Shown one piece after another: positions 53,018 to 63,063 of a DNA stretch of 64,000 nt. Location of the stretch: the NCBI GenBank assembly GCA_029246505.1, contig JAQWNC010000002.1, positions 1-64,000 of the forward strand, written 5' to 3'. Origin of the DNA: Arenicellaceae bacterium. GTDB taxonomy: Bacteria > Pseudomonadota > Gammaproteobacteria > Arenicellales > Arenicellaceae. How positions within the stretch are numbered: the first letter of the stretch is position 1; each line of letters opens with the position of its first letter. Under the pieces are notes generated by a model, which made no database searches, was not told the origin of the DNA, and was given only the letters and a program-made list of their open reading frames with translations. Position numbers and translations under genes: made by a program.

Positions 53018-55657
53018 ATGAAAAGAATGTTATTTAATGCGACTCAACCGGAAGAGTTGCGTGTTGCCATCGTAGATGGTCAAAAGCTCCTCGACTTGGA
53101 TACCGAGGCATCAAACAATCAATTTAAAAAGGGTAATGTTTATAAAGGTCGTGTTACTCGTGTCGAGCCAAGTCTGGAAGCGGCATTTGTAGAATACGGT
53201 GCCGATAAACAAGGGTTCTTACCGCTAAAGGAAATTTCGAGAGTCTACTTCGATAATTACTCATCCAAAACTCCAATGTCTCAGGTACGTATTAAAGACG
53301 TACTGAAAGAAGGTAAAGAGCTGGTAGTTCAAGTCGAAAAAGATGAACGTGGCAACAAAGGCGCGGCACTCACAACGTTTATAAGTTTAGCCGGCCGTTA
53401 TTTGGTGTTAATGCCAAATAATCCAAAAGGTGGTGGTATTTCCCGCCGCATTGAAGGCGATGAACGCACCGATCTTCGGGATGCTTTAAAAGATATTGAA
53501 GTGCCCAAGGAACATGCGTTAATTGCGCGTACCGCAGGTATCGGTAAATCAACCGAAGAATTGCAATGGGATTTAGATTACCTGCTCCGCTTATGGGAAG
53601 CGATAGACGAAGCCACTAATAAAAAAGCTCCGTACCTCATTTTTCAGGAATCTAACCTTGTAGTTCGCGCTATTCGGGATTATTTGAGAACGGACATTAG
53701 TGAAATACTGGTTGATGATCCTCAAATATTTGAACGTGCGACGCGTTTCATGAATCAGGTTATGCCGCATAATTTAGTTAAGTTAAAACTTTACGAAGAT
53801 TCTATCCCCCTATTCTCCCGGTATCAGGTTGAAAACCAAATCGAATCGGCTTACAGCCGGGAAGTAACATTAACTTCAGGTGGAGCCCTTGTTATTGATC
53901 ACACTGAGGCTTTAATTTCGATTGATGTGAATTCAGCCAGAGCCACCAAAGGGTCAGATATTGAAGATACAGCCTTGCGAACCAACCTCGAGGCTGCCGA
54001 AGAAGTTGCGCGCCAGCTTAGAATTCGAGATTTAGGTGGTCTGATTGTTATCGATTTCATCGATATGATGCAGAACAAGAATCAGAGGGCGGTAGAAAAA
54101 CGAATTCAAGACAGTATGCGGATGGACCGTGCCCGTGTTCAGTTCGGGCGGATCTCAAAATTTGGCTTATTAGAGATGTCTCGTCAACGGCTTCGATCAT
54201 CAATTAGTGAGGCCAATTATTACTCCTGCCCACGCTGTGAAGGTACCGGTAGCATTCGAACAGTTAGGTCTTCAACGTTGAATATTTTGCGTATTCTTGA
54301 AGAGGAAGCACTGAAAGAAAATACTGAGGCTATCATTGCGCACCTTCCCCTCAAGTCGGCTACTTACCTGTTAAATGAGAAGCGCCATGAGGTAAGTATG
54401 ATCGAGAATCGATTGGGTACGCAAATTACTATCGTACCTACAAATGAACTTGATACTCCGCATTTTCGCTTGCAGCGCTTACGTGGAGAAGATCTAGCTA
54501 ACCTCCCAGATGTGCCGAGTTATAAGCAGGAAATAGTAGAAGAAAAACGCGGTCGACAACCGGCAAGGTCTCGACAACCGGCTCAAAGGAAAGGGCAAGT
54601 AGAGGAAGCTGCCGTTGGTATAGATTCGGTGAAGGTTGATGCTCCACTGCCACAACGGAAACCCAAAAAGGCTTCAGGTTTGATTGGCGATTTCTTTAAA
54701 AAACTGTTTGGTAATGACGTAACTGAAGATAAAAAAGAAGACAATAAACCCAGACGGAATACCCGTAGTCGAGGCGATAGAGATAATCGTAATGAGAATC
54801 GAGGTAAACGTGGAGGGAATCGTAGCGGTCGTTCACGCGATCGAAACGATAATCAAAATCGTCGAACTGGTAACAAGCAGAGCGATAATAAGCAAAAAGA
54901 TAGAAACGATAACCGTAGTAACCGTAATTCGCAGGGCGATGGAAACAAGCCGCCACGGAATCGTCGTGCTGACAATGGCAATAAGCCCCAGCAACGCATG
55001 AATAAGGCTGGGTCAGAAAATAAGCCGGTAAATCGTAATCGTTCAAGAAATCGAAACAATAAAAAACCTGAACATACTAACCAAGGCAACGAAGCGGATG
55101 TTCAAACAGTTGTGACTTCGAACGTAGATGCAAACGCTATTGAATCTAAAGCTTCGGTGGCACCAGTCAAGATAGATACTGCCCCTGCACCTAAGGTTAC
55201 AGAAGCACAAAACACCGAAGCTCAGGTTGAGAAGAAGCCAGCACCAAGACGGCGTAAAAAAGCGGTAGAACTTTCGGCCAATTCGGTAGAAACAAAAACT
55301 GATTCTAAGCCTAAAGTTAATGAGCAAATCGAACCTAAGGTTGACAGCAAGGTTGAGAGTAAAACCGAAAATAAAGTCGATTCTAAACCAGCGGCTAAAT
55401 CTCCGACTAAAGCAAAACCCAAACCTAAACCTGCTACTAAGCCTACAGCAACAGGAGCCCGCAAAAAACCTGCGGCCAATTTGCTCCAGATCGAAACATC
55501 AAGCTCGATAACCAAAGCTGTACCCAAGCCTGAAAAGGAAGGTAACGTAACCCCTGTCGTAAAAAAAGAGAAAGTCGTTCGTAAAAAGCGTGTCGCCAAG
55601 CAAGAACAAGCACCGCTAAAACAGGTAGAAACTCAGTCTGCTACTAAAAAGGAATAA
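53018..55657 (+). CDS. rne: Ribonuclease E
   Basis: This 879-residue endonuclease has the S1 domain ([23 protein letters not shown]) in the N-terminus, the catalytic aspartates in [12 protein letters not shown] and [11 protein letters not shown], and the zinc-link CPRCEGTG. The C-terminal 370 residues are disordered: an Arg/Asn/Gly-rich stretch at about 570-690 that should bind RNA, and a Lys/Pro/Val tail. This matches the degradosome scaffold layout, although binding sites for partners cannot be read here. It makes mRNA decay and rRNA/tRNA maturation cuts. Confidence 0.96.
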   Translation: MKRMLFNATQPEELRVAIVDGQKLLDLDTEASNNQFKKGNVYKGRVTRVEPSLEAAFVEYGADKQGFLPLKEISRVYFDNYSSKTPMSQVRIKDVLKEGKELVVQVEKDERGNKGAALTTFISLAGRYLVLMPNNPKGGGISRRIEGDERTDLRDALKDIEVPKEHALIARTAGIGKSTEELQWDLDYLLRLWEAIDEATNKKAPYLIFQESNLVVRAIRDYLRTDISEILVDDPQIFERATRFMNQVMPHNLVKLKLYEDSIPLFSRYQVENQIESAYSREVTLTSGGALVIDHTEALISIDVNSARATKGSDIEDTALRTNLEAAEEVARQLRIRDLGGLIVIDFIDMMQNKNQRAVEKRIQDSMRMDRARVQFGRISKFGLLEMSRQRLRSSISEANYYSCPRCEGTGSIRTVRSSTLNILRILEEEALKENTEAIIAHLPLKSATYLLNEKRHEVSMIENRLGTQITIVPTNELDTPHFRLQRLRGEDLANLPDVPSYKQEIVEEKRGRQPARSRQPAQRKGQVEEAAVGIDSVKVDAPLPQRKPKKASGLIGDFFKKLFGNDVTEDKKEDNKPRRNTRSRGDRDNRNENRGKRGGNRSGRSRDRNDNQNRRTGNKQSDNKQKDRNDNRSNRNSQGDGNKPPRNRRADNGNKPQQRMNKAGSENKPVNRNRSRNRNNKKPEHTNQGNEADVQTVVTSNVDANAIESKASVAPVKIDTAPAPKVTEAQNTEAQVEKKPAPRRRKKAVELSANSVETKTDSKPKVNEQIEPKVDSKVESKTENKVDSKPAAKSPTKAKPKPKPATKPTATGARKKPAANLLQIETSSSITKAVPKPEKEGNVTPVVKKEKVVRKKRVAKQEQAPLKQVETQSATKKE

Positions 55658-55685
55658 TTAGACTTTCTGTTATCTTAATCAGTAC

Positions 55686-55717
55686 AAAAAACGGGCCCCG
55701 ATGGGCTCGTTTTTTTT
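55686..55717 (+). terminator. Intrinsic terminator after rne
   Basis: ACGGGCCC and GGGCTCGT form a GC-rich stem with loop CGAT, followed by eight T residues on the plus strand, 28 bp after the rne stop. The preceding A-run makes it usable from the opposite direction as well, downstream of rlmD. Confidence 0.85.
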
Positions 55718-55752
55718 GTTTAGCAAAAAGTAAGTGGCTGATTTACCCAGTT

Positions 55753-57075
55753 CTATAATTCGAATACTGCGATTGATTCAACATGCGCGGTATGTGGGAA
55801 CATATCTATCACTCCCGTTTGTTTGAATTTGTAACCGTGAGTATTAACCAAAATATCAGCATCTCGAGCAAGTGTGGCAGGGTTACAAGATATATAAACA
55901 ATACGTTTAGGTGCAAAATTATTCATTCGCTTACACATTTCAAAGGCGCCTGATCGTGGTGGGTCCAACAAAACCTTGTCATAGGTCTTATTAGTCCATA
56001 CGTGCTGGACATTTTCTATAAATAAATCGCCTAGATGAAATGTAACATTGTTGAGTTGATTTTTTGCGGCATTCAATTTTGCACGGTTTATTAAGCCAGC
56101 ATCGCCTTCTACACCGACCACTGTAGCTCCAGAGCGCGCTAACGGTAATGTAAAGTTACCTAGGCCACAAAAAAGATCGAGCACTGCCTCACCAAGCTGT
56201 GAGTCCAGGATGGAGCACGCCTGGGTTATTAATGCTTCGTTGATCGAGCCGTTGACCTGAATAAAGTCAGTTGCTTTAAATGTCATCTCGGTATTAAAAC
56301 CTTGATGCCGATAAATTAACTCTAGTCCTTCAGTTGGGTACAGTGGATGTACTGAATCAATATTACCAGGCTGTAAATATAAGGCTACGCCGGCCACTTC
56401 AGCAAAATGACTTAGTAAAGCCAAATCTGTATTGCTTAGTGGCTCCAAATGCCGAATAATCATTATCACGCCATTATCGCCCTGGGCTACTTCTACCTGG
56501 GGTATTCGCTTTCGACTGGAAACTTTTTGGAGCGCTTTTGTTAATGCCGGGATATGTTTAGCAATATCTGGATGCAGTACTTCACAATTGTTCATGTCGG
56601 TTACAAAGCTGCTGTTTTTTTCTCGAAAACCTATCAGAAGAGCACCCTTTTTTTCGACATCACGCACGCCCAAGCGAGCTTTACGCCTATAACCCCAAGT
56701 ATCACGCTGCATTGGGGCCAATACCGTTTTCGCTTGTACATGGCCAATTTTCTCCAAATTCGAAATTAACTGGTCTTGTTTGGCGCTTATTTGATCTTTA
56801 CTGCCTAAATGCTGCAGACTACAGCCCCCACAGGTTCCAAAATATTCACATTTGGGCTCAATTCGATTTTTCGCAGCTTCAAGTACCTTTATGGTAGTAC
56901 CTAAACCATAGCCCTTTTTACCGCGTAGGGGCTGATATAGAACTCTTTCCCCAGGCAGCGCGTAATCAATAAAGGTTACCTTTCCGTTACTATCTCGGCC
57001 TACACCTCGGCCATCATGAGATAACGAATCTATGGTAATTTCTGCTGGTTCTCGGCGTTTATTTTTTGCAGACAT
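55753..57075 (-). CDS. rlmD: 23S rRNA (uracil-1939-C5)-methyltransferase RlmD
   Basis: This 440-residue enzyme has an N-terminal TRAM domain (EITIDSLSHDGRGVGRDSNGK), the 4Fe-4S cysteines CEYFGTCGGCSLQHL, a SAM motif (VLDLFCGLGNFTLPLA) and the methyl-accepting PRSGAFE and ISCNPATLARD motifs. It methylates U1939. Convergent with rne. Confidence 0.94.
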   Translation of the reverse strand: MSAKNKRREPAEITIDSLSHDGRGVGRDSNGKVTFIDYALPGERVLYQPLRGKKGYGLGTTIKVLEAAKNRIEPKCEYFGTCGGCSLQHLGSKDQISAKQDQLISNLEKIGHVQAKTVLAPMQRDTWGYRRKARLGVRDVEKKGALLIGFREKNSSFVTDMNNCEVLHPDIAKHIPALTKALQKVSSRKRIPQVEVAQGDNGVIMIIRHLEPLSNTDLALLSHFAEVAGVALYLQPGNIDSVHPLYPTEGLELIYRHQGFNTEMTFKATDFIQVNGSINEALITQACSILDSQLGEAVLDLFCGLGNFTLPLARSGATVVGVEGDAGLINRAKLNAAKNQLNNVTFHLGDLFIENVQHVWTNKTYDKVLLDPPRSGAFEMCKRMNNFAPKRIVYISCNPATLARDADILVNTHGYKFKQTGVIDMFPHTAHVESIAVFEL

Positions 57076-57225
57076 CTAATTCAATAATTTAAATTTGGGT
57101 TTCAACATAACAATTTAGTGATCCCTTTAAGTAGGTAAAAAATTGCAAGGAACATGAGCTATAAACCAATTTGGTCAAGAGCAGTGCAAAAGTTTAAAAA
57201 AATAAACTAAAGTAACCTAGCTACG

Positions 57226-57990
57226 TCATGCCGCTAAAAACTCCTGCAAATAAGGTTCTGCCCCAAGCAATACACTTTCCACCATCTTGGTTTCCTCATC
57301 AAACTGGGAGGCGGATAATACGCCTTTCATGCGTTGCCAGTGTAAGTATATTAAGTAGGTATTTAACGCATCAGTTTCGCAATAATCACAGATGGCTTTA
57401 ATTTCACCATGCTGGTACTGCTGCCAAACTTTCGAACCACTCATGCCCATTTTACCGGGTAAACCAAGTAGTACGGCAATCTCATCGAGCGGTGCAAAGA
57501 TGCGATTTTGATAGCCGGCTAATCTGTCCATTAGGTCGGTATGCCGTGCGTCAAACCGGGAAATATAGTTATTCCACTTAAAATCCCGATCATCATCACC
57601 CTGGTCCCAGTAGCGGTCTGCGGTAACGCCGTTGATAAGCCCACGATGGTGCAACACCGGCAAATCGAAGCCCGAGCCATTCTAAGTGACTAGCGTCGGT
57701 GTAAAACGCTCTACGCCTTCATAAAAGCGTTGGATTACCTCCTTATCGCTTGAACTCTCTTCTCCGAGAGTCCAAACCTTAAACGTATTACTCGCTGTGT
57801 TTCGATACACAGCTTAGATAGCAACGACTTTTTAAATGTGAGTGGGCAAAAAATCGCTAGCTATTTTTTCTCGACGCAACTGAAACATAGCTTCAGCAAC
57901 TTCACTATCCGCTAGACCGTCAAGATCATGTAATGCGCGTCCGCCATCAACATCAGGAATAGTTTCAATGTCAAATGCAAGTACATTTAT
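57226..57990 (-). pseudogene. 3'-5' exonuclease (PolB exonuclease-related), broken by three in-frame stops
   Basis: The minus strand from about 57990 reads INVLAFDIETIPDVDGG with its DIET metal motif, RALHDLDGLADSEVAEAM and REKIASDFLPTHI. TAA, TAA and TAG stops follow (around 57835, 57817 and 57682), yet the same frame continues FKVWTLGEESSSDKEV, PTLVT-stop-NGSGFDLPVLHH and DEIAVLLGLPGKMGMSGSKV, CETDALNTYLIYLHW to 57226. All stops fit single-base changes (for example Trp in SWNGSGF to TAG). The expected ATG before NVLAFD reads ATA. Homologue of the predicted PolB-type exonuclease family found between cysM and rlmD. Not functional. Confidence 0.85.
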
Positions 57991-58012
57991 ATAACGATAC
58001 TCAAAATTGATA

Positions 58013-58897
58013 CTAGTCTGAATAAATGCCGGTTGATATGTAGCGATCCCCACGGTCACAAACGATTGACACTATTTTTCCACCGGGGTTTTCTCGAGCT
58101 ACATCTAGTGCTACTTTCATGGCTCCACCAGAGGAGACGCCGGCAAATATACCTTCAATTGATGCTAACTTACGCATTACTCGCTCAGACTCCTCTAGAG
58201 ATACGTCAATTATACGATCGACGCGTTCTGGCTGATAAATACGTGGTAAGTATTCTACCGGCCAGCGTCGAATTCCAGGGATACTGGCACCCTCTTCCGG
58301 CTGAACACCAATAATTTGAACCTCTGGATTCCTTTCTTTCAGGTAGCGTGAAACTCCCATGATCGTTCCGGTTGTGCCCATAGAGCTAACAAAATGAGTT
58401 ATATCTCCTTCAGTGTCTTCCCATATTTCAGGCCCGGTGGTCTCATAATGTGCACGCCAGTTATCCGGATTGGCAAATTGGTCCAGAACGATACCTTTAC
58501 CTTCCTGTTGCATTGTTTCAGCTAGATCACGAGCACCTTCCATGCCCTGTTCTTTGGTAACGGCAATAAGCTCCGCGCCATAAGCCTTCATAGAAGCTCT
58601 TCGTTCGGTACTCATATTTTCTGGCATGATCAAAATCATACGAAACCCCATAACCGCCGCTGCCATGGCTAAGGCGATGCCGGTGTTACCACTGGTCGCT
58701 TCAATTAGCGTGTCACCTACTTTAATATCACCTCGTTCAGCAGCTCGCTTTATCATGCTTAACGCTGGGCGATCTTTTAATGAACCGGCAGGGTTATTGC
58801 CCTCGAGCTTTGCATACACCACTCCATCAATATCGTTGGTCATACGCTGTAGTGCGACCAGTGGTGTATTACCTATTGCATGTTCTATTGTTTTCAT
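58013..58897 (-). CDS. cysM: Cysteine synthase B CysM
   Basis: This 294-residue PLP enzyme joins O-acetylserine with sulfide or thiosulfate. The Schiff-base Lys is in NPAGSLKDRPAL, with EATSGNTGIALA, SSMGTTGTIMGVSRYL and GVSSGGAM typical of CysM. Length is close to E. coli CysM. Neighbour order cysM, exonuclease, rlmD resembles Pseudomonas, although the exonuclease is dead. Confidence 0.93.
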   Translation of the reverse strand: MKTIEHAIGNTPLVALQRMTNDIDGVVYAKLEGNNPAGSLKDRPALSMIKRAAERGDIKVGDTLIEATSGNTGIALAMAAAVMGFRMILIMPENMSTERRASMKAYGAELIAVTKEQGMEGARDLAETMQQEGKGIVLDQFANPDNWRAHYETTGPEIWEDTEGDITHFVSSMGTTGTIMGVSRYLKERNPEVQIIGVQPEEGASIPGIRRWPVEYLPRIYQPERVDRIIDVSLEESERVMRKLASIEGIFAGVSSGGAMKVALDVARENPGGKIVSIVCDRGDRYISTGIYSD

Positions 58898-59057
58898 AGA
58901 GTAATTTTATCGGAAATCAAGCACTAAGGCACGACTGAATCTTGGTGCCACAATATCTAATGAAAAATTTAATGTAATCGACTTTGTTGAGATTTCAAGG
59001 TTAGGTATACTCTATTAATGTCTAAATTAAATCCTACCTAATAGAGGAATTTGAATA

Positions 59058-59531
59058 ATGAGAAAATTAATCGTCAGCGCCGCATTAGGCAGCTTACTTA
59101 TTGCCAGTATCGCCGATGCTCAGGAGCGTGATCCTATTCAGGCTGAGATCAAGTACCGTCAAGCTGTATATACTTTGATCGGAGCGCATTTTGGTCCAAT
59201 TGGCGCTATGATGCGTGGTCGCCAAGATTTTGATCTGGCAGCAGTGCAATCCAATGCTGCAACATTGGCGGCGGTTGCCCCACTTGCGGTTAATTCGTTC
59301 ACACTTGAAAGTCATGCTGAAAATTCTGATGCGTTATCGGCTATATGGGAAAACAGAGCAGATTTTGACGAAAAAATGAATAACCTCCAAATGGGCGTGG
59401 CTGATTTTGCTGAAGCCGCTGCAACAGCAACGGGAGTAGATGATCTTAGAGAGGCTTTCGGAAATGTCGGTGGTACATGTAAAGCTTGTCACGATGACTA
59501 TCGTGCTGAACCTCAAAATAGAGTTCGATGA
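59058..59531 (+). CDS. Cytochrome c', secreted
   Basis: This 157-residue protein has an 18-22 residue signal peptide (MRKLIVSAALGSLLIASIADA) and the C-terminal haem motif CKACH (C141, C144, H145) typical of class II cytochromes c, with a four-helix bundle pattern between. AGAGGA precedes ATG 59058. Such proteins bind NO or transfer electrons in the periplasm; the role here is unknown. Transcribed alone, ending at a terminator. Confidence 0.92.
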   Translation: MRKLIVSAALGSLLIASIADAQERDPIQAEIKYRQAVYTLIGAHFGPIGAMMRGRQDFDLAAVQSNAATLAAVAPLAVNSFTLESHAENSDALSAIWENRADFDEKMNNLQMGVADFAEAAATATGVDDLREAFGNVGGTCKACHDDYRAEPQNRVR

Positions 59532-59627
59532 AGTGCTAGTAAAGTAATAGTTTTAGCACGTGTAGTCCTAGAATTTAAATTATTACGGTCTTAGACGTGT
59601 AGATTCGGTTATAAAATGCTGGATAAG

Positions 59628-59657
59628 AAACCTGTCGCATTTTTGGGCAGGTTTTTT
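59628..59657 (+). terminator. Intrinsic terminator after the cytochrome c' gene
   Basis: AAACCTG (59628-59634) and CAGGTTT (59648-59654) form a stem followed by a T-run, on the plus strand, about 100 bp after the stop. Confidence 0.7.
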
Positions 59658-59699
59658 TACGCCATCTGGATGCGTTTTATAAAAACCTTAAAATAGTAG

Positions 59700-60425
59700 T
59701 TACTCTGAGGTTTCTAACGAATAACCTACTCCATAGACAGAACGAATTAATTCTTTACCTCCGGTTGCCGCTACTTTCTGTCGAAGATTTTTGACGTGTG
59801 AATCAACCGTTCGATCAGATACTACTCGATAGTCATCGTACAGAACATTCATCAGAGCATCTCGCCCAAATACTTTGCCAGGTCGAGTCGCTAGGGTCAT
59901 CAGTAGACGGAACTCTACCCGAGTTAAATCTAGGTCAACACCATCCAAGCTAGCTCTGAAAGCTTCTTCATCGAGCTGCAATCGAGCTGATTTTTGCTGT
60001 GCAGTAGCCAAAGGTTCACGCCTCAATACGGCTTTTACCCGCGCAACCACCTCTCGGGGGCTATAAGGCTTACATATATAGTCATCAGCACCCATTTCGA
60101 GACCGATCAAGCGATCTATCTCTTCAACTCTGGCAGTGGTCATTATTATTGGTACATTTGAGAACTGCCGAATTTCTTTACACACTTCAATACCATCTTT
60201 ACCAGGTAGCATTAAATCGAGCAGTACAAGGTTCACCGGGTTTGTCTTTAGAGCTTCAACGGCTTGATCACCACGTTCGATGCAAACGGTAGAGTAACCG
60301 GCGGAGTCCAGATAATCTTTTAGCAAATCTGCGAGCTTAGCTTCATCCTCGACAATCATTATCAACTGTTGCGTATCTTCACCTATAGATGAGGTGCTCG
60401 TAGGCTTTTCGTTCTGCGTACTCAC
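59700..60425 (-). CDS. BaeR-like OmpR-family response regulator
   Basis: This 241-residue regulator has a receiver with phospho-acceptor D70 ([13 protein letters not shown]), the Lys near 120 in [24 protein letters not shown], and a winged helix ([31 protein letters not shown]). The C-terminal receiver segment is almost identical to BaeR, which controls envelope stress and efflux genes. It follows the kinase with an ATGA overlap. Confidence 0.9.
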   Translation of the reverse strand: MSTQNEKPTSTSSIGEDTQQLIMIVEDEAKLADLLKDYLDSAGYSTVCIERGDQAVEALKTNPVNLVLLDLMLPGKDGIEVCKEIRQFSNVPIIMTTARVEEIDRLIGLEMGADDYICKPYSPREVVARVKAVLRREPLATAQQKSARLQLDEEAFRASLDGVDLDLTRVEFRLLMTLATRPGKVFGRDALMNVLYDDYRVVSDRTVDSHVKNLRQKVAATGGKELIRSVYGVGYSLETSE

Positions 60426-62008
60426 GGGTGATTTCCGATAGGGTTTATAGGTAAAACAACCACGACAGTTAGACCGCCATATTTAGATGCTGCTGCCGAT
60501 ATAGTCCCACCATGCGCCTCGGTAATATTCTTACAAATAGCTAAACCAATTCCAGCACCGCCGGTCGTGCGATTACGTGACATCTCCACTCGAAACAATC
60601 GATCAAATAAATGGGGAATGTGTTCTTCAAGCACACCTGGCGAACTATCGCTAACCATTAGTTGAATTGCGTCCGCAGCTGAAGCTGAGCTCAGCGATGA
60701 AGCTGGAGACAAGCTCACCACAACTTTACCTGGCTTATCTGTGTAACGAACACTATTGGTTAGTAAATTTGATACAAGCTGTGCGATACGGTCCTCGTCC
60801 AAAGACATTAGCTGTGTTGAAACAAGTAAATTTTCAAATTTAACGTCCAAACCTTCTCTGTCTGCGGTAACCCGAAATGAGTCGACAATACTCTGAACGA
60901 TTTCGACCAGATTACATGGGCGAAATTGGTACTTTAATCCACCAGCATCTGACAACGATAATTCATACAAATCATTCACCAAACGAGATAGGTAAGCAAC
61001 TTCTTCCAATAAAGAACTCAATGCAGTTTCGTTAACTTTTCGGGTGCCGTCCTGTAGCGCCTCAATTTCGCCACGCATAATGCCTAGAGGGGTCCTTAAT
61101 TCGTGTGCGATATCCGCTACCCATCGGTCCCTAGCCGACTTGCTCGCTTCAAGCGAACTGGAAAGCTTGTTAAACAAACCAACAAGTTCACCAAGTTCGT
61201 CTTTTCGATGGTTCTTTAATTGCAACCCAAGTTTGCCACCAGCTAGTTCCTGAGTCCCTTTGGATAAGCGATTTATTGGAGATAAAAAATACCTGCCTAC
61301 GGCCCAAGCCATTAATGCACTGAACATCAATAAGACAATGGCAGTTATATAAGTCAAACGTCTTTGTGCTGCTTGAAAAGCGAGTTCGAATTCGCCCTGT
61401 AGAAGTGCAATTCTATTAACCGTTAGTTGACCGACAGACTGTCCGTTGTACTCTAAAGTAAAAGCTTGTGCATTGGGTGCCGGATTGCGCGGTCCCGCCA
61501 CAAGCAATCCTCCTTCATCGAGTAATCTTATACGTCTTCCTAAATTTGTCTGTGGACGTCGCCTTGGGGCTGGAGGCCGAAATCTAAGCTCATTATTGCT
61601 GGCTTCCCTATTCCTAAGAGCATTATTGTTTCTGCTGGCATTATTTCTATTCGGAGCACTTTCATTCGTACCATTTTCGTTCTGGGTTGAGCGTGCAGTT
61701 TCAATTATTTGCTGAAGCCCTCGTCCCCTGATATTGCCTACTGAAGTTTCTATAAAAAGTTGCCATGCGCGATTAGTTCCCTGAAATAAATTCCAACTTT
61801 GTTGTTCAGCATAAAAGCTTTCAAGATCATCGTGTATGTCCAATACCTGTATTTGCTCACGTTGGTTCACATAATTCAGCAAACCATCTCCACTGGATAC
61901 AATTAAGACCAAGGCGGCAACGGAAGCAAAACTAAAAAATACAAAAATTATCACCAACTTAGGCAACAAACCTAGTGTAATGAGTTTTTGTATTCGTTTT
62001 TGAAGCAT
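60422..62008 (-). CDS. BaeS-like sensor histidine kinase
   Basis: This 528-residue kinase has TM1 at about 13-36, a periplasmic region and TM2 at about 215-235, HAMP ([20 protein letters not shown]), HisKA with [19 protein letters not shown] and HATPase ([28 protein letters not shown]). An Asn/Arg-rich insert in the sensor domain ([18 protein letters not shown], then a RPPAPRRRP segment) is unusual. The operon runs kinase then regulator. It is divergent from an EF-hand protein gene. Confidence 0.92.
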   Translation of the reverse strand: MLQKRIQKLITLGLLPKLVIIFVFFSFASVAALVLIVSSGDGLLNYVNQREQIQVLDIHDDLESFYAEQQSWNLFQGTNRAWQLFIETSVGNIRGRGLQQIIETARSTQNENGTNESAPNRNNASRNNNALRNREASNNELRFRPPAPRRRPQTNLGRRIRLLDEGGLLVAGPRNPAPNAQAFTLEYNGQSVGQLTVNRIALLQGEFELAFQAAQRRLTYITAIVLLMFSALMAWAVGRYFLSPINRLSKGTQELAGGKLGLQLKNHRKDELGELVGLFNKLSSSLEASKSARDRWVADIAHELRTPLGIMRGEIEALQDGTRKVNETALSSLLEEVAYLSRLVNDLYELSLSDAGGLKYQFRPCNLVEIVQSIVDSFRVTADREGLDVKFENLLVSTQLMSLDEDRIAQLVSNLLTNSVRYTDKPGKVVVSLSPASSLSSASAADAIQLMVSDSSPGVLEEHIPHLFDRLFRVEMSRNRTTGGAGIGLAICKNITEAHGGTISAAASKYGGLTVVVVLPINPIGNHP

Positions 62009-62168
62009 GTGTAGTTTTAAATTATTTATAAACAGGAATAGTATAGCGCTTCCATGTGCTTAGCGTAGCCCAGATTAATTCTCCACTATTTCTCCTTATT
62101 CCCTCCACGCTTAATCAATTCTTGAGACTTAGTATGTCACTTCACTTAAAACACAGAGGTTATTCGAC

Positions 62169-62669
62169 ATGAAAAATCCAAATACAAAATTCCTGATATT
62201 ACTCATGGTAACAACAGCGAGCCTTTTAACAGTGCAATCTTATGCTCAATCCAAAGGGCCTGGTGGACCACAACGGGGCCTAGATTTTAGCATGCAGAAT
62301 GTATTGGAGCAGTTAGATTCAAATGGCGATGGTACGGTGACAAGAGATGAAATTGATGCTCGTCAGCAGGCTCAACTAAAAGAGTTCGATTCAAATGGTG
62401 ATGGTTCAATGAACCTTGAAGAGTTTTCAGTGCTGTGGAGTTCGCTTAACAGAGAGCGCATGGTTAATGCCTTTCAGGCGATCGATAATGATGGAACAGG
62501 CGAACTAACAGCAGATGAGTTGAATGCTCGCACAGAAGGTTTAATGAGACGATTGGATCAAGATCGCGATGGTTCAATCGTACTTAGCGAAATACTTCGA
62601 GGTGGTAATCGGAGTTACCGGGATCGGAACGAAAGCGACCGATCGCGCAGAGGCCGTAAAAGCGAATAG
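62169..62669 (+). CDS. Secreted EF-hand (calcium-binding) protein
   Basis: This 166-residue protein has a signal peptide (about 1-26) followed by four EF-hand loops: DSNGDGTVTRDE (50-61), DSNGDGSMNLEE (73-84), DNDGTGELTADE (near 105) and DQDRDGSIVLSE (near 131). Three are canonical; the first and second are textbook 12-residue loops. It should bind calcium in the periplasm. It is divergent from a BaeSR-like pair; a role in its signal is possible. AGAGG precedes ATG 62169. Confidence 0.9.
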   Translation: MKNPNTKFLILLMVTTASLLTVQSYAQSKGPGGPQRGLDFSMQNVLEQLDSNGDGTVTRDEIDARQQAQLKEFDSNGDGSMNLEEFSVLWSSLNRERMVNAFQAIDNDGTGELTADELNARTEGLMRRLDQDRDGSIVLSEILRGGNRSYRDRNESDRSRRGRKSE

Positions 62670-62730
62670 GGTTACCAGCGTAGCTGGCGACATTCAACAG
62701 CTGACCTAAAAGGTTTATTCTCCTTCTTGG

Positions 62731-62757
62731 GGCCAGGACGTAAGTCTTGGCCTTTTT
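62731..62757 (+). terminator. Intrinsic terminator after the EF-hand gene
   Basis: GGCCAGGAC and GTCTTGGCC form a 9-bp stem with a four-base loop, followed by TTTTT on the plus strand. Confidence 0.8.
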
Positions 62758-62802
62758 CCCCTACTTATTAACCAATAAAGCTATAAGCATAAAATAATAT
62801 CC

Positions 62803-63006
62803 TTAAGACTCTTCGTATTTATTGTACGAGTACATGACAAGATAGTGACAGTAAGTATAGATATAACCGGCTAGAATAACGTGAAAACAAGTAGGTAGTA
62901 GTTGCCCAAACCAAGACTTATCTGGTGAGCTTGCCAGCGCGAATACGAAGCTTGCAACTATTGATAGGCAATACAGGTAGCTAAACCAATAAAGACGATT
63001 ATCCGC
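62803..63006 (-). pseudogene. Remnant of a small membrane protein
   Basis: The minus strand is open from 63006 to a TAA at 62803. It reads RLYWFSYLYCLSIVASFVFA, LASSPDKSWFGQLLPTCF and HVILAGYIYTYCHYLVMYSY, NKYEES: two membrane helices ending in a polar tail. There is a stop (TGA) just upstream and no usable start codon, so I think it is the C-terminal remnant of a dead membrane-protein gene. I do not recognise the family. The rest of the 394-bp gap (62670-63063) holds the terminator and nothing else. Confidence 0.4.
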
Positions 63007-63063
63007 TCACTAAACTCTGTTAGAGAGTGGCAGAGTAGCCGCTAGCTAAACAGCCTCAGAGGC

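Noticed and set aside
55222-55599. Minus-strand frames opposite the rne C-terminal region
   Set aside because: These are reflections of the low-complexity Lys/Pro-rich tail of RNase E; composition is explained by the sense strand.
2036-57990. Stop-codon recoding or amber suppression as the explanation for the in-frame stops
   Set aside because: All three stop codons occur inside the dead genes, the residues expected at the stops differ (Glu, Gln, Trp, Arg), and TAG ends ordinary genes here such as bioB, bioH and bioD. Pseudogene decay is simpler. The two single-TAG genes are the only cases worth a direct test.
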